Positions 35,366-43,284 of a DNA stretch of 64,000 nucleotides are shown here, piece by piece (the first letter of the stretch is position 1; every line of letters starts with the position of its first letter). Source of the DNA: Hydrogenophaga borbori (lineage in GTDB: Bacteria; Pseudomonadota; Gammaproteobacteria; Burkholderiales; Burkholderiaceae_C). Below the pieces are notes generated by a model. It was not told the DNA's origin and did not search any database. It worked only from the letters and a program-made list of their open reading frames with translations. Location: NCBI RefSeq assembly GCF_003417535.1, contig NZ_QVLS01000010.1:124001-188000 (forward strand). The letters are read 5' to 3'. The position numbers and the translations under genes are program-made.

Positions 35366-35934
35366 GCGATTCACTCAGCGATTTCCGCTCGCTGCGCTAC
35401 CGCAACGGTTTCGGCGGCGCCGCGCTGCTGCGCCGGCTCGCGTGGGAGCTGGTCTGGCTGCTGGCCTTTCGGCCCACCCCGCGCTGGGCCCTGCACGGCT
35501 GGCGGCGCTTCCTGCTGCGCGCCTTCGGCGCGCGCATCGGCGCAGGCTGCCGCATCGCGCCCTCGTGCCGCGTCTGGGCGCCCTGGAACCTCGCCATGGG
35601 CGAGTTCTCCGCGCTGGGCGACGGCGTGGACTGCTACAGCATGGGCCGCATCACCATCGGCTCCAAGGTCGCCGTCAGCCAGCGCAGCTTCCTGTGCGCC
35701 GGCTCGCACGACATCCGCAGCCTGTCGCGGCCCCTGCTGACCGGCCCCATCGCGATCGAGGACCACGTGTGGATCGCCGCGGAGAGCTTCGTGCACCCCA
35801 ATGTGTCGATCCGCGAGGGCGCCGTGGTCGGCGCGCGCTCGGTGGTGACGCGGGACCTGCCGGCCTGGTCGGTCTGCGTCGGGCACCCGTGCCGAAAGAT
35901 CAGGGACCGCGTGCTGGGAGAGGCCCATGTTTGA
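35362..35934 (+). CDS. WcaF-type hexapeptide acetyltransferase
   Basis: Protein of 190 residues; GTG start at 35362 with GGGAGG 7 nt upstream, overlapping the previous stop. N-terminal helical part (LRYRNGFGGAALLRRLAWEL) followed by left-handed beta-helix repeats: IGAGCRIAPSCRVWAPWNLA, ITIGSKVAVSQRSFLCAGSH, IAIEDHVWIAAESFVHPNVS and IREGAVVGARSVVTRD. The His in AGSHD is the likely catalytic base. This matches colanic-acid WcaF-like O-acetyltransferases. Cytosolic, acting on lipid-linked intermediates, in contrast to the membrane acyltransferase at 31995. Confidence 0.88.
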   Translation: MSDSLSDFRSLRYRNGFGGAALLRRLAWELVWLLAFRPTPRWALHGWRRFLLRAFGARIGAGCRIAPSCRVWAPWNLAMGEFSALGDGVDCYSMGRITIGSKVAVSQRSFLCAGSHDIRSLSRPLLTGPIAIEDHVWIAAESFVHPNVSIREGAVVGARSVVTRDLPAWSVCVGHPCRKIRDRVLGEAHV

Positions 35935-36883
35935 CAAAGTGGCCAAGTTGGCGGGCATCTTCAGCGAGGCCTTGCGCGACGCGGCGCTGTTCCTGCGCTT
36001 CAACTCGTACTCGCCGTTCGTGGACAAGTCCCGGCGCGCCTTCTACAAAATCATCATCGAGGCCCACACGATCGAGAAGGGCCTGTCGCTGCCGAGCCCC
36101 AAGCCGCTGTTCGGCAAGGACAAGGTCCGCTTCGTGATGCGTGCGCTCTCGCGCTACGACATCGGGCACTCGCCGGTGCCGGCCCACATGTCGCTGGGCG
36201 CGCTGGAGGCCTACCTGGCCTTCCACGCCCAGGCCGGCGCCAGCGACCCCCTGCTCGACGAGATCAGCGGCTACCTGAAGCAGTGGGAAACCCGGCTGCC
36301 CCGGCCGTGGCAGGGCGGCACGCGGGACTACCGCTTCGACGGCCAGCCCGCCGGCGACCTGCAGCACCTGATCGCCGGCCGCTCGAGCGTGCGCACGCTG
36401 TCGCCCGCGCCGCTCGAGCCCGCGCGCATCCTCGAGGCGATCGCGCTCGCACAGCAGGCGCCCTCGCAGTGCAACCGCCAGGCCACCCGGGTGCACACCT
36501 ACCAGGACCCGGCCCGCATCCAGGCGCTGCTCGCGCTGCAGGGGGGCTCGCGCGGCTTCGCCGACACCGTCGGCAACCTGTTCGTGGTGAGTTCCGACAT
36601 CTGCGCCTGGGGCGGCCCCGGCCAGCGCAACCAGGCCTATGTGGATGGCGCGCTGTTTGCCATGTGCCTGCTGCTGGCCTGCCGGGCCCTGGGCTGGGGC
36701 GCCTGCCCGCTCAACCTGGCGATCGACCACAAGACCGAATCGGCGATCCGCCGCGTGGGCGGCATTCCCGCCGGCGAGCGGCTGATCCTGATGATCGCCT
36801 TCGGCGAGCCGGCCGCCCCGCAGACCCGCGTGGCCTTCTCGCCGAGAAGGCCCGCCGCGGAAATCGCCACCCTTCACGCCTGA
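35927..36883 (+). CDS. Nitroreductase-family protein with N-terminal extension
   Basis: Protein of 318 residues. The FMN-binding nitroreductase domain covers about residues 140-305: LIAGRSSVRTLSPAPLEPAR, IALAQQAPSQCNRQATRVHT, DGALFAMCLLLACRALGWGA and ERLILMIAFGEP. It is preceded by a ~130-residue extension (YSPFVDKSRRAFYKIIIEAH, TIEKGLSLPSPKPLFGKDKV) not part of the standard fold. Overlaps the acetyltransferase by 8 bp. Such proteins recur in polysaccharide loci near pyruvyl transferases, where their reaction is not established; a redox step in making an unusual sugar or substituent is inference. Confidence 0.82.
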   Translation: MFDKVAKLAGIFSEALRDAALFLRFNSYSPFVDKSRRAFYKIIIEAHTIEKGLSLPSPKPLFGKDKVRFVMRALSRYDIGHSPVPAHMSLGALEAYLAFHAQAGASDPLLDEISGYLKQWETRLPRPWQGGTRDYRFDGQPAGDLQHLIAGRSSVRTLSPAPLEPARILEAIALAQQAPSQCNRQATRVHTYQDPARIQALLALQGGSRGFADTVGNLFVVSSDICAWGGPGQRNQAYVDGALFAMCLLLACRALGWGACPLNLAIDHKTESAIRRVGGIPAGERLILMIAFGEPAAPQTRVAFSPRRPAAEIATLHA

Positions 36884-36893
36884 GGAGATCTCG

Positions 36894-37865
36894 ATGCGCA
36901 TCACGGCGATCATCCTGACCCACAACGAATCCCTCCACATCGAGCGCGCGATCCGCTCCATCCAGGCCTTCACGGACCAGATCTGCGTGGTGGACTCCGG
37001 CTCCACGGACGGCACCACCGGGATCGCGCAGCGCCTGGGCGCGGAGGTCTGCACCCACGCCTTCGTCAACCAGGCGCGGCAGTTCCAATGGGCCCTGGAC
37101 ACGCTCGACATTCGCGGCGACTGGGTGCTGCGCCTGGACGCCGACGAAATCATCGAGCCCGACCTCGCCCGCGAGATCGCCGAGAAGCTGCCCCGGCTGC
37201 CGGCCGACGTGGTCGGCGTCAACCTCAAGCGCAAGCACATCTTCATGGACCGCTGGGTGCGCCATGGCGGCCGCTACCCGCTGCGGCTGCTGCGCCTGTG
37301 GCGCCAGGGGCACGGCCGCATCGAGAACCGCTGGATGGACGAGCACATGGTGGTCTGGGGCGGGCGCACGGTCACCTTCGACGGCGGCTTCGCCGACCAC
37401 AACCTCAAGGACCTGGCCTATTTCATCGACAAGCACAACCGGTACGCCACGCGCGAAGCCATCGAGGTGCTGAACCAGCGCCTGGGCCTGTTCGCCCAGG
37501 ACGGCGCGCTCAACGCCCGCGGCGCCTCGCACCAGGCGGCGTTCAAGCGCTGGGCCAAGGAGCGGATCTACAACCGCATCCCCTTCACCCTCAGCGCCAC
37601 GCTGTACTTCGTGTGGCGCTACGTCTTCCAGCGGGGCTTCCTGGACGGCCGCAGCGGGCTGGTCTACCACTTCCTGCAGGGCTACTGGTACCGCTTCCTG
37701 GTGGGGGCCCGGGTCATGGAACTGCAACAGGCCGTGGCCCACCTGCACGACAAGGCCGCCATCTGCGCCGAGCTGAGCCGGCTGACCGGGCACAAGCTGG
37801 TGGCGCAGAGCGACGCCCCCAGGGACGTGGACGTCGGCGACCAGCGGCTGGCGCCGCGGCATTGA
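36894..37865 (+). CDS. Glycosyltransferase family 2 protein
   Basis: GT-A enzyme of 323 residues. It opens MRITAIILTHNESLHIERAI, then VVDSGSTDGTTGIAQRLGAE and the metal-binding DxD region DWVLRLDADEIIEPDLA. QARQFQWALDTLDI and the C-terminal basic/aromatic part (YFVWRYVFQRGFLDGRSGLV) resemble WaaE/KdtX-like beta-glycosyltransferases that work at the membrane face. AGGAG lies upstream of the ATG. Donor sugar unknown. Confidence 0.88.
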   Translation: MRITAIILTHNESLHIERAIRSIQAFTDQICVVDSGSTDGTTGIAQRLGAEVCTHAFVNQARQFQWALDTLDIRGDWVLRLDADEIIEPDLAREIAEKLPRLPADVVGVNLKRKHIFMDRWVRHGGRYPLRLLRLWRQGHGRIENRWMDEHMVVWGGRTVTFDGGFADHNLKDLAYFIDKHNRYATREAIEVLNQRLGLFAQDGALNARGASHQAAFKRWAKERIYNRIPFTLSATLYFVWRYVFQRGFLDGRSGLVYHFLQGYWYRFLVGARVMELQQAVAHLHDKAAICAELSRLTGHKLVAQSDAPRDVDVGDQRLAPRH

Positions 37866-37879
37866 CCGGAGGGCACGGC

Positions 37880-38797
37880 ATGCACCGGTGGTTCCTCTCC
37901 CCCTGGCGCCTGGGCCTGCTGGCCACCCTGGGCCTGGCGGGGCCCGTCCAGGCCCAGACGCCGGCCAGCAGCGCCCTCATCTGCGAGGACGCCACGCCGC
38001 CACCGGGCGCGCTGCAGGTGGGCGCGCGGCAGGCGCTGTTCCGCGACTGCCCGCGCCTCGGCGACGTGGACTTCACTGGCAAGGCCGACGGGTACAAGTA
38101 CCACAGCGGCGTTTCCTTCGCGCCGCTCAAGGGCACCAGCCTCTACGGACCCGCCGACGACGGCGTGGTGCTCAAGCGCGGCGGCCTGCTGGCCACCGCG
38201 AAGGCCACCGCGCACCCCGGCCAGTTCCCCCTGCTCAGGGGCGACCGGCCGTTCTACATCGAGGCCCAGGTGGCGATCTCGTCGAACGACCGCGACAACT
38301 TTCCCGCCGTCTGGCTCATGCCCATCGAACACAACCCGCGCATGGAAGACGTCTACGAAGGCGATCCCAAGGGCTTCGAGCGCTGGTTCGAGCTGGACAT
38401 CGACGAGGGCGGCTTCGGCCCCGGCGGACACCACACGGCCATTTCGTGGTCCGGCATCTACCCCAACTACAAAAAAATCCAGAACCCCAACCCGACCTCC
38501 AAGGAACCGCTGGACCGCACCCAAGCGAACGTCTTCGGCGTGTCCTACTCGCCCGACACCCTGAGCGTGCGCTGGTGGCTCAATGGCCGGCCGGTGCTCG
38601 AGGCCTCGCACCCCTATGTGCCCGAGATCGCGCGGCGACAGAACTTCTACCTGATCGTCTCGGCGCAAAGCCACAAGAACATCAGCGACTACACCCTGAA
38701 GTTCATGGGCGTGCGCGCGTTCGCGGGCGAGGCCACCCCCGTCCGCGGCGAAGCGGCGCGGCCCGCCAGGCCCCCTCAGACAAAGGGCGCGCCATGA
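37880..38797 (+). CDS. Secreted GH16-like (concanavalin-type) glycoside hydrolase
   Basis: Protein of 305 residues with signal peptide (LGLLATLGLAGPVQAQ) and a beta-jelly-roll fold. The GH16 catalytic signature ExDxxE is present as E171-L-D-I-D-E176 in WFELDIDEGGF, preceded by DNFPAVWLMP (a 'W' platform) and followed by FGVSYSPDTLSVRWWLNGR. GGAGGG precedes ATG 37880. In polysaccharide operons such enzymes trim or release the polymer in the periplasm or outside, or transglycosylate. The last ~25 residues are Pro/Arg-rich. Overlaps the next gene by ATGA. Confidence 0.75.
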   Translation: MHRWFLSPWRLGLLATLGLAGPVQAQTPASSALICEDATPPPGALQVGARQALFRDCPRLGDVDFTGKADGYKYHSGVSFAPLKGTSLYGPADDGVVLKRGGLLATAKATAHPGQFPLLRGDRPFYIEAQVAISSNDRDNFPAVWLMPIEHNPRMEDVYEGDPKGFERWFELDIDEGGFGPGGHHTAISWSGIYPNYKKIQNPNPTSKEPLDRTQANVFGVSYSPDTLSVRWWLNGRPVLEASHPYVPEIARRQNFYLIVSAQSHKNISDYTLKFMGVRAFAGEATPVRGEAARPARPPQTKGAP

Positions 38798-40056
38798 AGC
38801 TGCTCGTCTACGGCATCAACTTCGCGCCCGAGCTCACCGGCATCGGCAAGTACACCGGCGAGATGGCGCAGTGGCTGGCCCAGGCGGGGCACGAGGTGCG
38901 CGCCATCACCGCCCCCCCGTACTACCCGGCCTGGCGGGTGCAGGAGGGCCACAGCGCCCGCCGCTACCGCATCGAGCACTGGCAGGGCGTTCGGATCATC
39001 CGCGCGCCGCTGTGGGTGCCGCGGCAGCCGGGCGGCCTCCAGCGCCTGCTGCACCTGGCCAGCTTCGCGCTGAGCAGCCTGCCGGCGCTGTGCGCCCAGT
39101 GGCGCTGGAAGCCCGATGTGGTGTGGGTGGTGGAGCCGCCGCTGATGTGCGCGCCCGCCGCGGCGCTGTTCGCCACCCTGCGCGGGGCCAGCGCCTGGCT
39201 GCACATCCAGGACCACGAGGTCGACGCCGCTTTCGAGCTGGGGCTCATCAAAGGCCGCGCGCTGCGCGGCGCGGTCCAGCGCGCCGAGCGCTGGCTGATG
39301 CGGCGCTTCGACCGCGTCTCCACCCTCAGCGGCCGCATGGTGGAGCGCACCCTCGACAAAGGCGTGGCGCCCGAGCGCGTGGTGCACTTCCCCAACTGGG
39401 TGGACATCGACGGCATCGCGCCGCTGGCCGCGCCCAGCCCCTACCGGGCCGAGCTCGGCCTGGCGCCGGACGCCGTCGTTGCCCTGTACTCCGGCAACAT
39501 GGGCAACAAGCAGGGGCTGGAGGTCATCGCCGACGTGGCGCACCTGCTGCGCGACGAGCCCCGCATCCGCTTCGTGCTGGGCGGCAGCGGCTCGGGACGG
39601 GCCGCCCTGCAGGCGCGCTGCGCGGGCCTGCCCAACGTGCGCTTCCTTGATCTGCAGCCGCTGGAGCGGCTGAACGACTGGCTCGGTCTGGCCGACGTGC
39701 ACCTGCTGCCGCAGCGGGCCGACGCGGCCGACCTGGTGATGCCGTCCAAGCTCACCGGCATGCTGGCCAGCGGCCGCGCCGTGCTGGCCACCGCGATGGC
39801 CGGCACCGAGCTGTGCCGCGTGGTGACCCACGACGCCGCTTGCGGCCGGGTGGTCCCACCCGAGAACCCGGCCGCCATGGCCGAGGCGCTGCGCGCGCTG
39901 GCGGCCGACCCCGCCGGCCGCGCCGCGATGGGCGAGCGCGGCCGCCGCTACGCCGAGGCCGAACTGAGCCGGGACGCGGTCCTGCGCCGGTTCGAGGCGC
40001 AGCTGCTGGCCCTGGCGCAGGCGCGCCCGAGCGACACCCGCCGGGCCGCCGTCTGA
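38794..40056 (+). CDS. WcaI-type glycosyltransferase (GT4)
   Basis: Protein of 420 residues, the usual length for colanic-acid WcaI and WbuB-like enzymes. N-terminus MKLLVYGINFAPELTGIGKY is the family hallmark, followed by GHEVRAITAPPYYPAW and DVVWVVEPPLMCAPAAAL. The C-domain has VVALYSGNMGNKQGLEVIAD, RIRFVLGGSGSGRAAL, LLPQRADAADLVMPSKLTGM and LASGRAVLAT. In colanic acid synthesis WcaI is thought to add L-fucose, which fits fcl/gmd here, but the acceptor cannot be read from sequence. Confidence 0.9.
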   Translation: MKLLVYGINFAPELTGIGKYTGEMAQWLAQAGHEVRAITAPPYYPAWRVQEGHSARRYRIEHWQGVRIIRAPLWVPRQPGGLQRLLHLASFALSSLPALCAQWRWKPDVVWVVEPPLMCAPAAALFATLRGASAWLHIQDHEVDAAFELGLIKGRALRGAVQRAERWLMRRFDRVSTLSGRMVERTLDKGVAPERVVHFPNWVDIDGIAPLAAPSPYRAELGLAPDAVVALYSGNMGNKQGLEVIADVAHLLRDEPRIRFVLGGSGSGRAALQARCAGLPNVRFLDLQPLERLNDWLGLADVHLLPQRADAADLVMPSKLTGMLASGRAVLATAMAGTELCRVVTHDAACGRVVPPENPAAMAEALRALAADPAGRAAMGERGRRYAEAELSRDAVLRRFEAQLLALAQARPSDTRRAAV

Positions 40057-40090
40057 AGCAGGCCCCACCCGGGCCAGAAAGGAGTTGATC

Positions 40091-40861
40091 ATGCACACCC
40101 ACCCCTTCGAGAACACCCGGCCATGGGCCCTGGCGGGCGCGGCGCTGCTGGCCGTGGCGGCGGCCCTGCCGCTGCGGGCCCAGACGCCGCCGCAGGCGGG
40201 CCCCGGGGCCGCGCACGCGGTGCCGGCCAGCGCGCCGCTCGAGGCGCCGGGCACCACCCCTGGCACCGCCGCCGCGCTGAGCGCGGCCCCGGCCGGCGGC
40301 GTCGACCCGAACTACCGCATCTCGCCCAACGATCTGATGGAGTTCGACGTGTTCGGCGTGCCCGACATGAAACGCGACCTGCGCGTGAACGCCACGGGCG
40401 AGGTCTCGCTGCCGCTCATCGGCCAGGTGCCGGTGGCCGGGCTGACCACGCAGGCCGCGGCGCGGCTGATCGCCGACCGCTACCAGGAGAAGTACCTGCA
40501 GGACCCGCAGGTGTCGCTCTTCATCAAGGAGTTCACCACGCGCCGCGTGGCCATCGAAGGCGCGGTGCTGCGGCCCGGCGTCTACCCGATCGCGGGCCAG
40601 CTCACGCTGCTGCGCGCCCTGGCCTTGTCGGGCGGCTTCGCGCCCTATGCGGACATCAACAAGATCGTCGTCTACCGCAACCAGGCGGGCGGCGCGCGCG
40701 AACAGTTCACCTACGACCTCGACAAGGTGCGCGCGGGCCAGGAAAGGGACCCCGACATCCGCTCGGACGACGTCATCGTGGTCCAGCGCAACGCCCGGCG
40801 CACGGCCCTGCGGGACTCGCTCTTCAGCGACATCCTGAACACGCTCAACCCATTCAACTGA
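40091..40861 (+). CDS. Wza-type polysaccharide export protein without lipobox
   Basis: Protein of 256 residues, expected to form the outer-membrane/periplasmic export channel. Signal peptide ALAGAALLAVAAALPLRAQ. The Poly_export domain starts at NYRISPNDLMEFDVFGVPDM, with NATGEVSLPLIGQVPVAGLT, then a SLBB domain RRVAIEGAVLRPGVYPIAGQ. Unlike E. coli Wza there is no cysteine anywhere, so no lipid anchor, and the C-terminal amphipathic helix is short (LFSDILNTLNPFN). AAAGGAG with 6-nt spacing fixes the ATG at 40091. Thirteen bp before the Wzc-like gene. Confidence 0.9.
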   Translation: MHTHPFENTRPWALAGAALLAVAAALPLRAQTPPQAGPGAAHAVPASAPLEAPGTTPGTAAALSAAPAGGVDPNYRISPNDLMEFDVFGVPDMKRDLRVNATGEVSLPLIGQVPVAGLTTQAAARLIADRYQEKYLQDPQVSLFIKEFTTRRVAIEGAVLRPGVYPIAGQLTLLRALALSGGFAPYADINKIVVYRNQAGGAREQFTYDLDKVRAGQERDPDIRSDDVIVVQRNARRTALRDSLFSDILNTLNPFN

Positions 40862-40874
40862 CGGGGAGGGACCC

Positions 40875-43274
40875 ATGGCCATTGAACGACACCCGCTGCC
40901 CGCGACGCCCGACCCGAGGGACGCGCTGGCGGTGCAGCGCGAAGCCGCCCTGTCCGAGCTGCTGCTCGCGCGCAGCGAATCCAGCGCCCCGGCGGAGGAC
41001 CGCATCGACCTCAAGACCCTCTGGCGCGCCCTGGCGCGGCACCGGCGGCTCATCCTGGGCGTGACCGCCCTGTTCACCCTGGCGGCCGGCCTGTACACGC
41101 TGCGCATCACGCCGCAGTACGAGAGCACGGTCATGCTGCAGATCGACCGCGCGGCGCAGAAGGTGGTGGGCTTCAACACCGAGTTCGAGGTCGAGGAAGG
41201 CCCGCTGTCCGAGCAGCTGCAGCTGCGCACGCAGGTGGAGCTGCTCAAGAGCCGCAGCCTGGCCGAGCGCGTCATCGACGAGATGGGCCTGTACAAGCCC
41301 GGCGCGTCGGCGCCCCCCGCCGCCGCGCCGGGCGAAGGCGATGCGGTGGCCGCGGCGCCCGCCGGGCCGCTCGAACAGGCCAGCGCCCTGCTGAGCGGCT
41401 GGCTGGCCCGGCTGCATGGCCTGGTGGCCACCGCGCCACCCGAGCAGAACACGCTCAACCGCGCCAGCGCGCTGGCGCAGTTCCAGCAGTCGCTCACCGT
41501 GGAGCCCATCCGCAACTCGCGCCTGGTGCAGATCAGCGTGCGCAACGCCGACCCGCAACTGGCCGCCGGCATCGCCAACACCACCGCCCGGGCCTTCCTC
41601 GCCACGCACATCGAGCGCAAGCTGGAGTCCTCGCTCTACGCGCGCCAGTTCCTGGAGGAACAGATCCGCCAGACCAAGGCCAAGCTGGAAGAGAGCGAGC
41701 GGGTCATCAACACCTACGCCAAGAAAAACCAGATCCTGAACCTGGGCGACAAGGGCAGCGCCGCCACCCAGACCTTCGTGGATTTTTCCGCCGCGCTGGC
41801 CAAGGCGGAGCAGGACCGCATCAAGGCCGAGACGCTCTACAACCAGGTCCGGCTGGACCCCGAGAGCGCGCCCCAGGCGGTGGTCAACGAGGCCATCCGC
41901 GCCTACAAGGAGCAGCGCGCGCGCCTGGAAGCCGACTACGCCAAGAACCGCTCCGTCTTCAAGCCCGACTACCCGAGCATGGTGCAGGCCCGCGCGCAGA
42001 TCGCCGAGCTGGACGGTCGCATCAAGACGGAGGTGAACAACATCCTGTCGAGCATCCAGGGGCAGTACCTGGCCGCCAAGAAGGCCGAGGACCAGCTGCG
42101 CGCCAAGGTGGCCAGCACCCGCGCGGAGGTGCTGAGCGTGCAGGACCGCAGCGTGGACATGAACCTGCTGAGCCGCGAGCTGGACACGAACCGGCAGGTG
42201 TACGACAGCCTGCTGCAGCGCCTGCGGGAGGTGAGCGTGACGGCGGGGCTCACGACCAACAACGTGAGCATCGTCGACCGGGCGGCGGTGCCGCTGTTTC
42301 CGGCCTCGCCCAACGTCAAGCTCAACATCGGCCTGGGCCTGATGGCCGGCCTGTTCCTGGGCCTGCTGCTGGCCCTGCTGCGCGAGCAGATGGACGACTC
42401 CGTGAAGAACGCCAACGACATCGAAACGCGCTACCGCCTGCCGCTGCTGGGCCTGATCCCCTTCACGCGCCCGCCGAAAGGCCGCAAGGAGGCGGTGGCG
42501 CTGCTGGCCCACCACGAGCCGCGCGGCACCTTCGCCGAGTCCTACCGCTCCATGCGCACCGCGCTGCAGTTCAGCACGGCCGACGGCGCCCCCGAGCGCT
42601 TCATGGTGACGAGCTGCGGCAAGAACGAGGGCAAGAGCACGACGGCGCTCGCGCTGGCCATCAACTTCGCGCAGATGGGCCAGAAGGTGCTGCTGATCGA
42701 CGCCGACATGCGCAAGGGCGGCATGCACACCCTGCTCAAGCTGCCGAACGACAGCGGCCTGTCGAGCTTCCTGAGCGAAGACCTCGACAGCGCGATGCTG
42801 GTCCGCGAGACGCCGGTGCACAACATGGGCCTGATCACGGCCGGGCCGGTGCCGCCCGATCCGGTGGAGCTGCTGATGGGACCGCGCCTGGGCCTCTTGC
42901 TGGACCAGGCGCGGGCGCTGGGCTACGAGCAGATCGTGATCGACGGGCCGCCGCTGCTGGGCATTTCGGACGCGATCGCGCTGGGCAACCAGGTGCACAA
43001 CATCGTGCTGGCCGTGCGGGCCGGCGTGACGCGCAAGGAAAGCCTGAAGGACGCGCTGCGCCGCCTGCGCACCGCCGGGCTGAGCCCGATGGGCGTGGTG
43101 CTCACGCACGCGCGCAGCGAGCACATCATCGACCGCGCCTACGCGGACTACTACGGCCACGGCCATGCCCCGGGCGCGCGGCGCGCGCCGCGCACCGCCC
43201 GGCCAACCCCCGGCCCGGTGCCGCTGACGGCCCAGCCCCGCATCGAACCCACCATGGGCCCGCATTCGGCATGA
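40875..43274 (+). CDS. Wzc-type polysaccharide co-polymerase and tyrosine autokinase
   Basis: Protein of 799 residues controlling polymer length and export. Order: N-terminal Wzz domain with span LILGVTALFTLAAGLYTLRI, a long periplasmic coiled-coil region (about residues 250-450), second span LNIGLGLMAGLFLGLLLALL, then the cytosolic BY-kinase domain with Walker A at G582-KNEGKST, Walker A' VLLIDADMRKGGMHTLL and Walker B YEQIVIDGPPLLGISDA. The C-terminal tyrosine cluster is short (AYADYYGHGH) and is followed by ~30 Pro/Arg-rich residues. No low-molecular-weight tyrosine phosphatase (wzb) gene was found in the window. Confidence 0.93.
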   Translation: MAIERHPLPATPDPRDALAVQREAALSELLLARSESSAPAEDRIDLKTLWRALARHRRLILGVTALFTLAAGLYTLRITPQYESTVMLQIDRAAQKVVGFNTEFEVEEGPLSEQLQLRTQVELLKSRSLAERVIDEMGLYKPGASAPPAAAPGEGDAVAAAPAGPLEQASALLSGWLARLHGLVATAPPEQNTLNRASALAQFQQSLTVEPIRNSRLVQISVRNADPQLAAGIANTTARAFLATHIERKLESSLYARQFLEEQIRQTKAKLEESERVINTYAKKNQILNLGDKGSAATQTFVDFSAALAKAEQDRIKAETLYNQVRLDPESAPQAVVNEAIRAYKEQRARLEADYAKNRSVFKPDYPSMVQARAQIAELDGRIKTEVNNILSSIQGQYLAAKKAEDQLRAKVASTRAEVLSVQDRSVDMNLLSRELDTNRQVYDSLLQRLREVSVTAGLTTNNVSIVDRAAVPLFPASPNVKLNIGLGLMAGLFLGLLLALLREQMDDSVKNANDIETRYRLPLLGLIPFTRPPKGRKEAVALLAHHEPRGTFAESYRSMRTALQFSTADGAPERFMVTSCGKNEGKSTTALALAINFAQMGQKVLLIDADMRKGGMHTLLKLPNDSGLSSFLSEDLDSAMLVRETPVHNMGLITAGPVPPDPVELLMGPRLGLLLDQARALGYEQIVIDGPPLLGISDAIALGNQVHNIVLAVRAGVTRKESLKDALRRLRTAGLSPMGVVLTHARSEHIIDRAYADYYGHGHAPGARRAPRTARPTPGPVPLTAQPRIEPTMGPHSA

Positions 43275-43284
43275 GGACCGTGCA

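Noticed and set aside
40085-40090. TTG start for the Wza-type gene
   Set aside because: It falls within or next to the AAAGGAG ribosome site; ATG 40091 has correct spacing.
23139-43274. Canonical colanic acid operon
   Set aside because: fcl, gmd, WcaI- and WcaF-like genes are present, but wcaA-E, wcaK-M, manC and manB are absent and GMC, aldo/keto and nitroreductase genes are added; gene order also differs.
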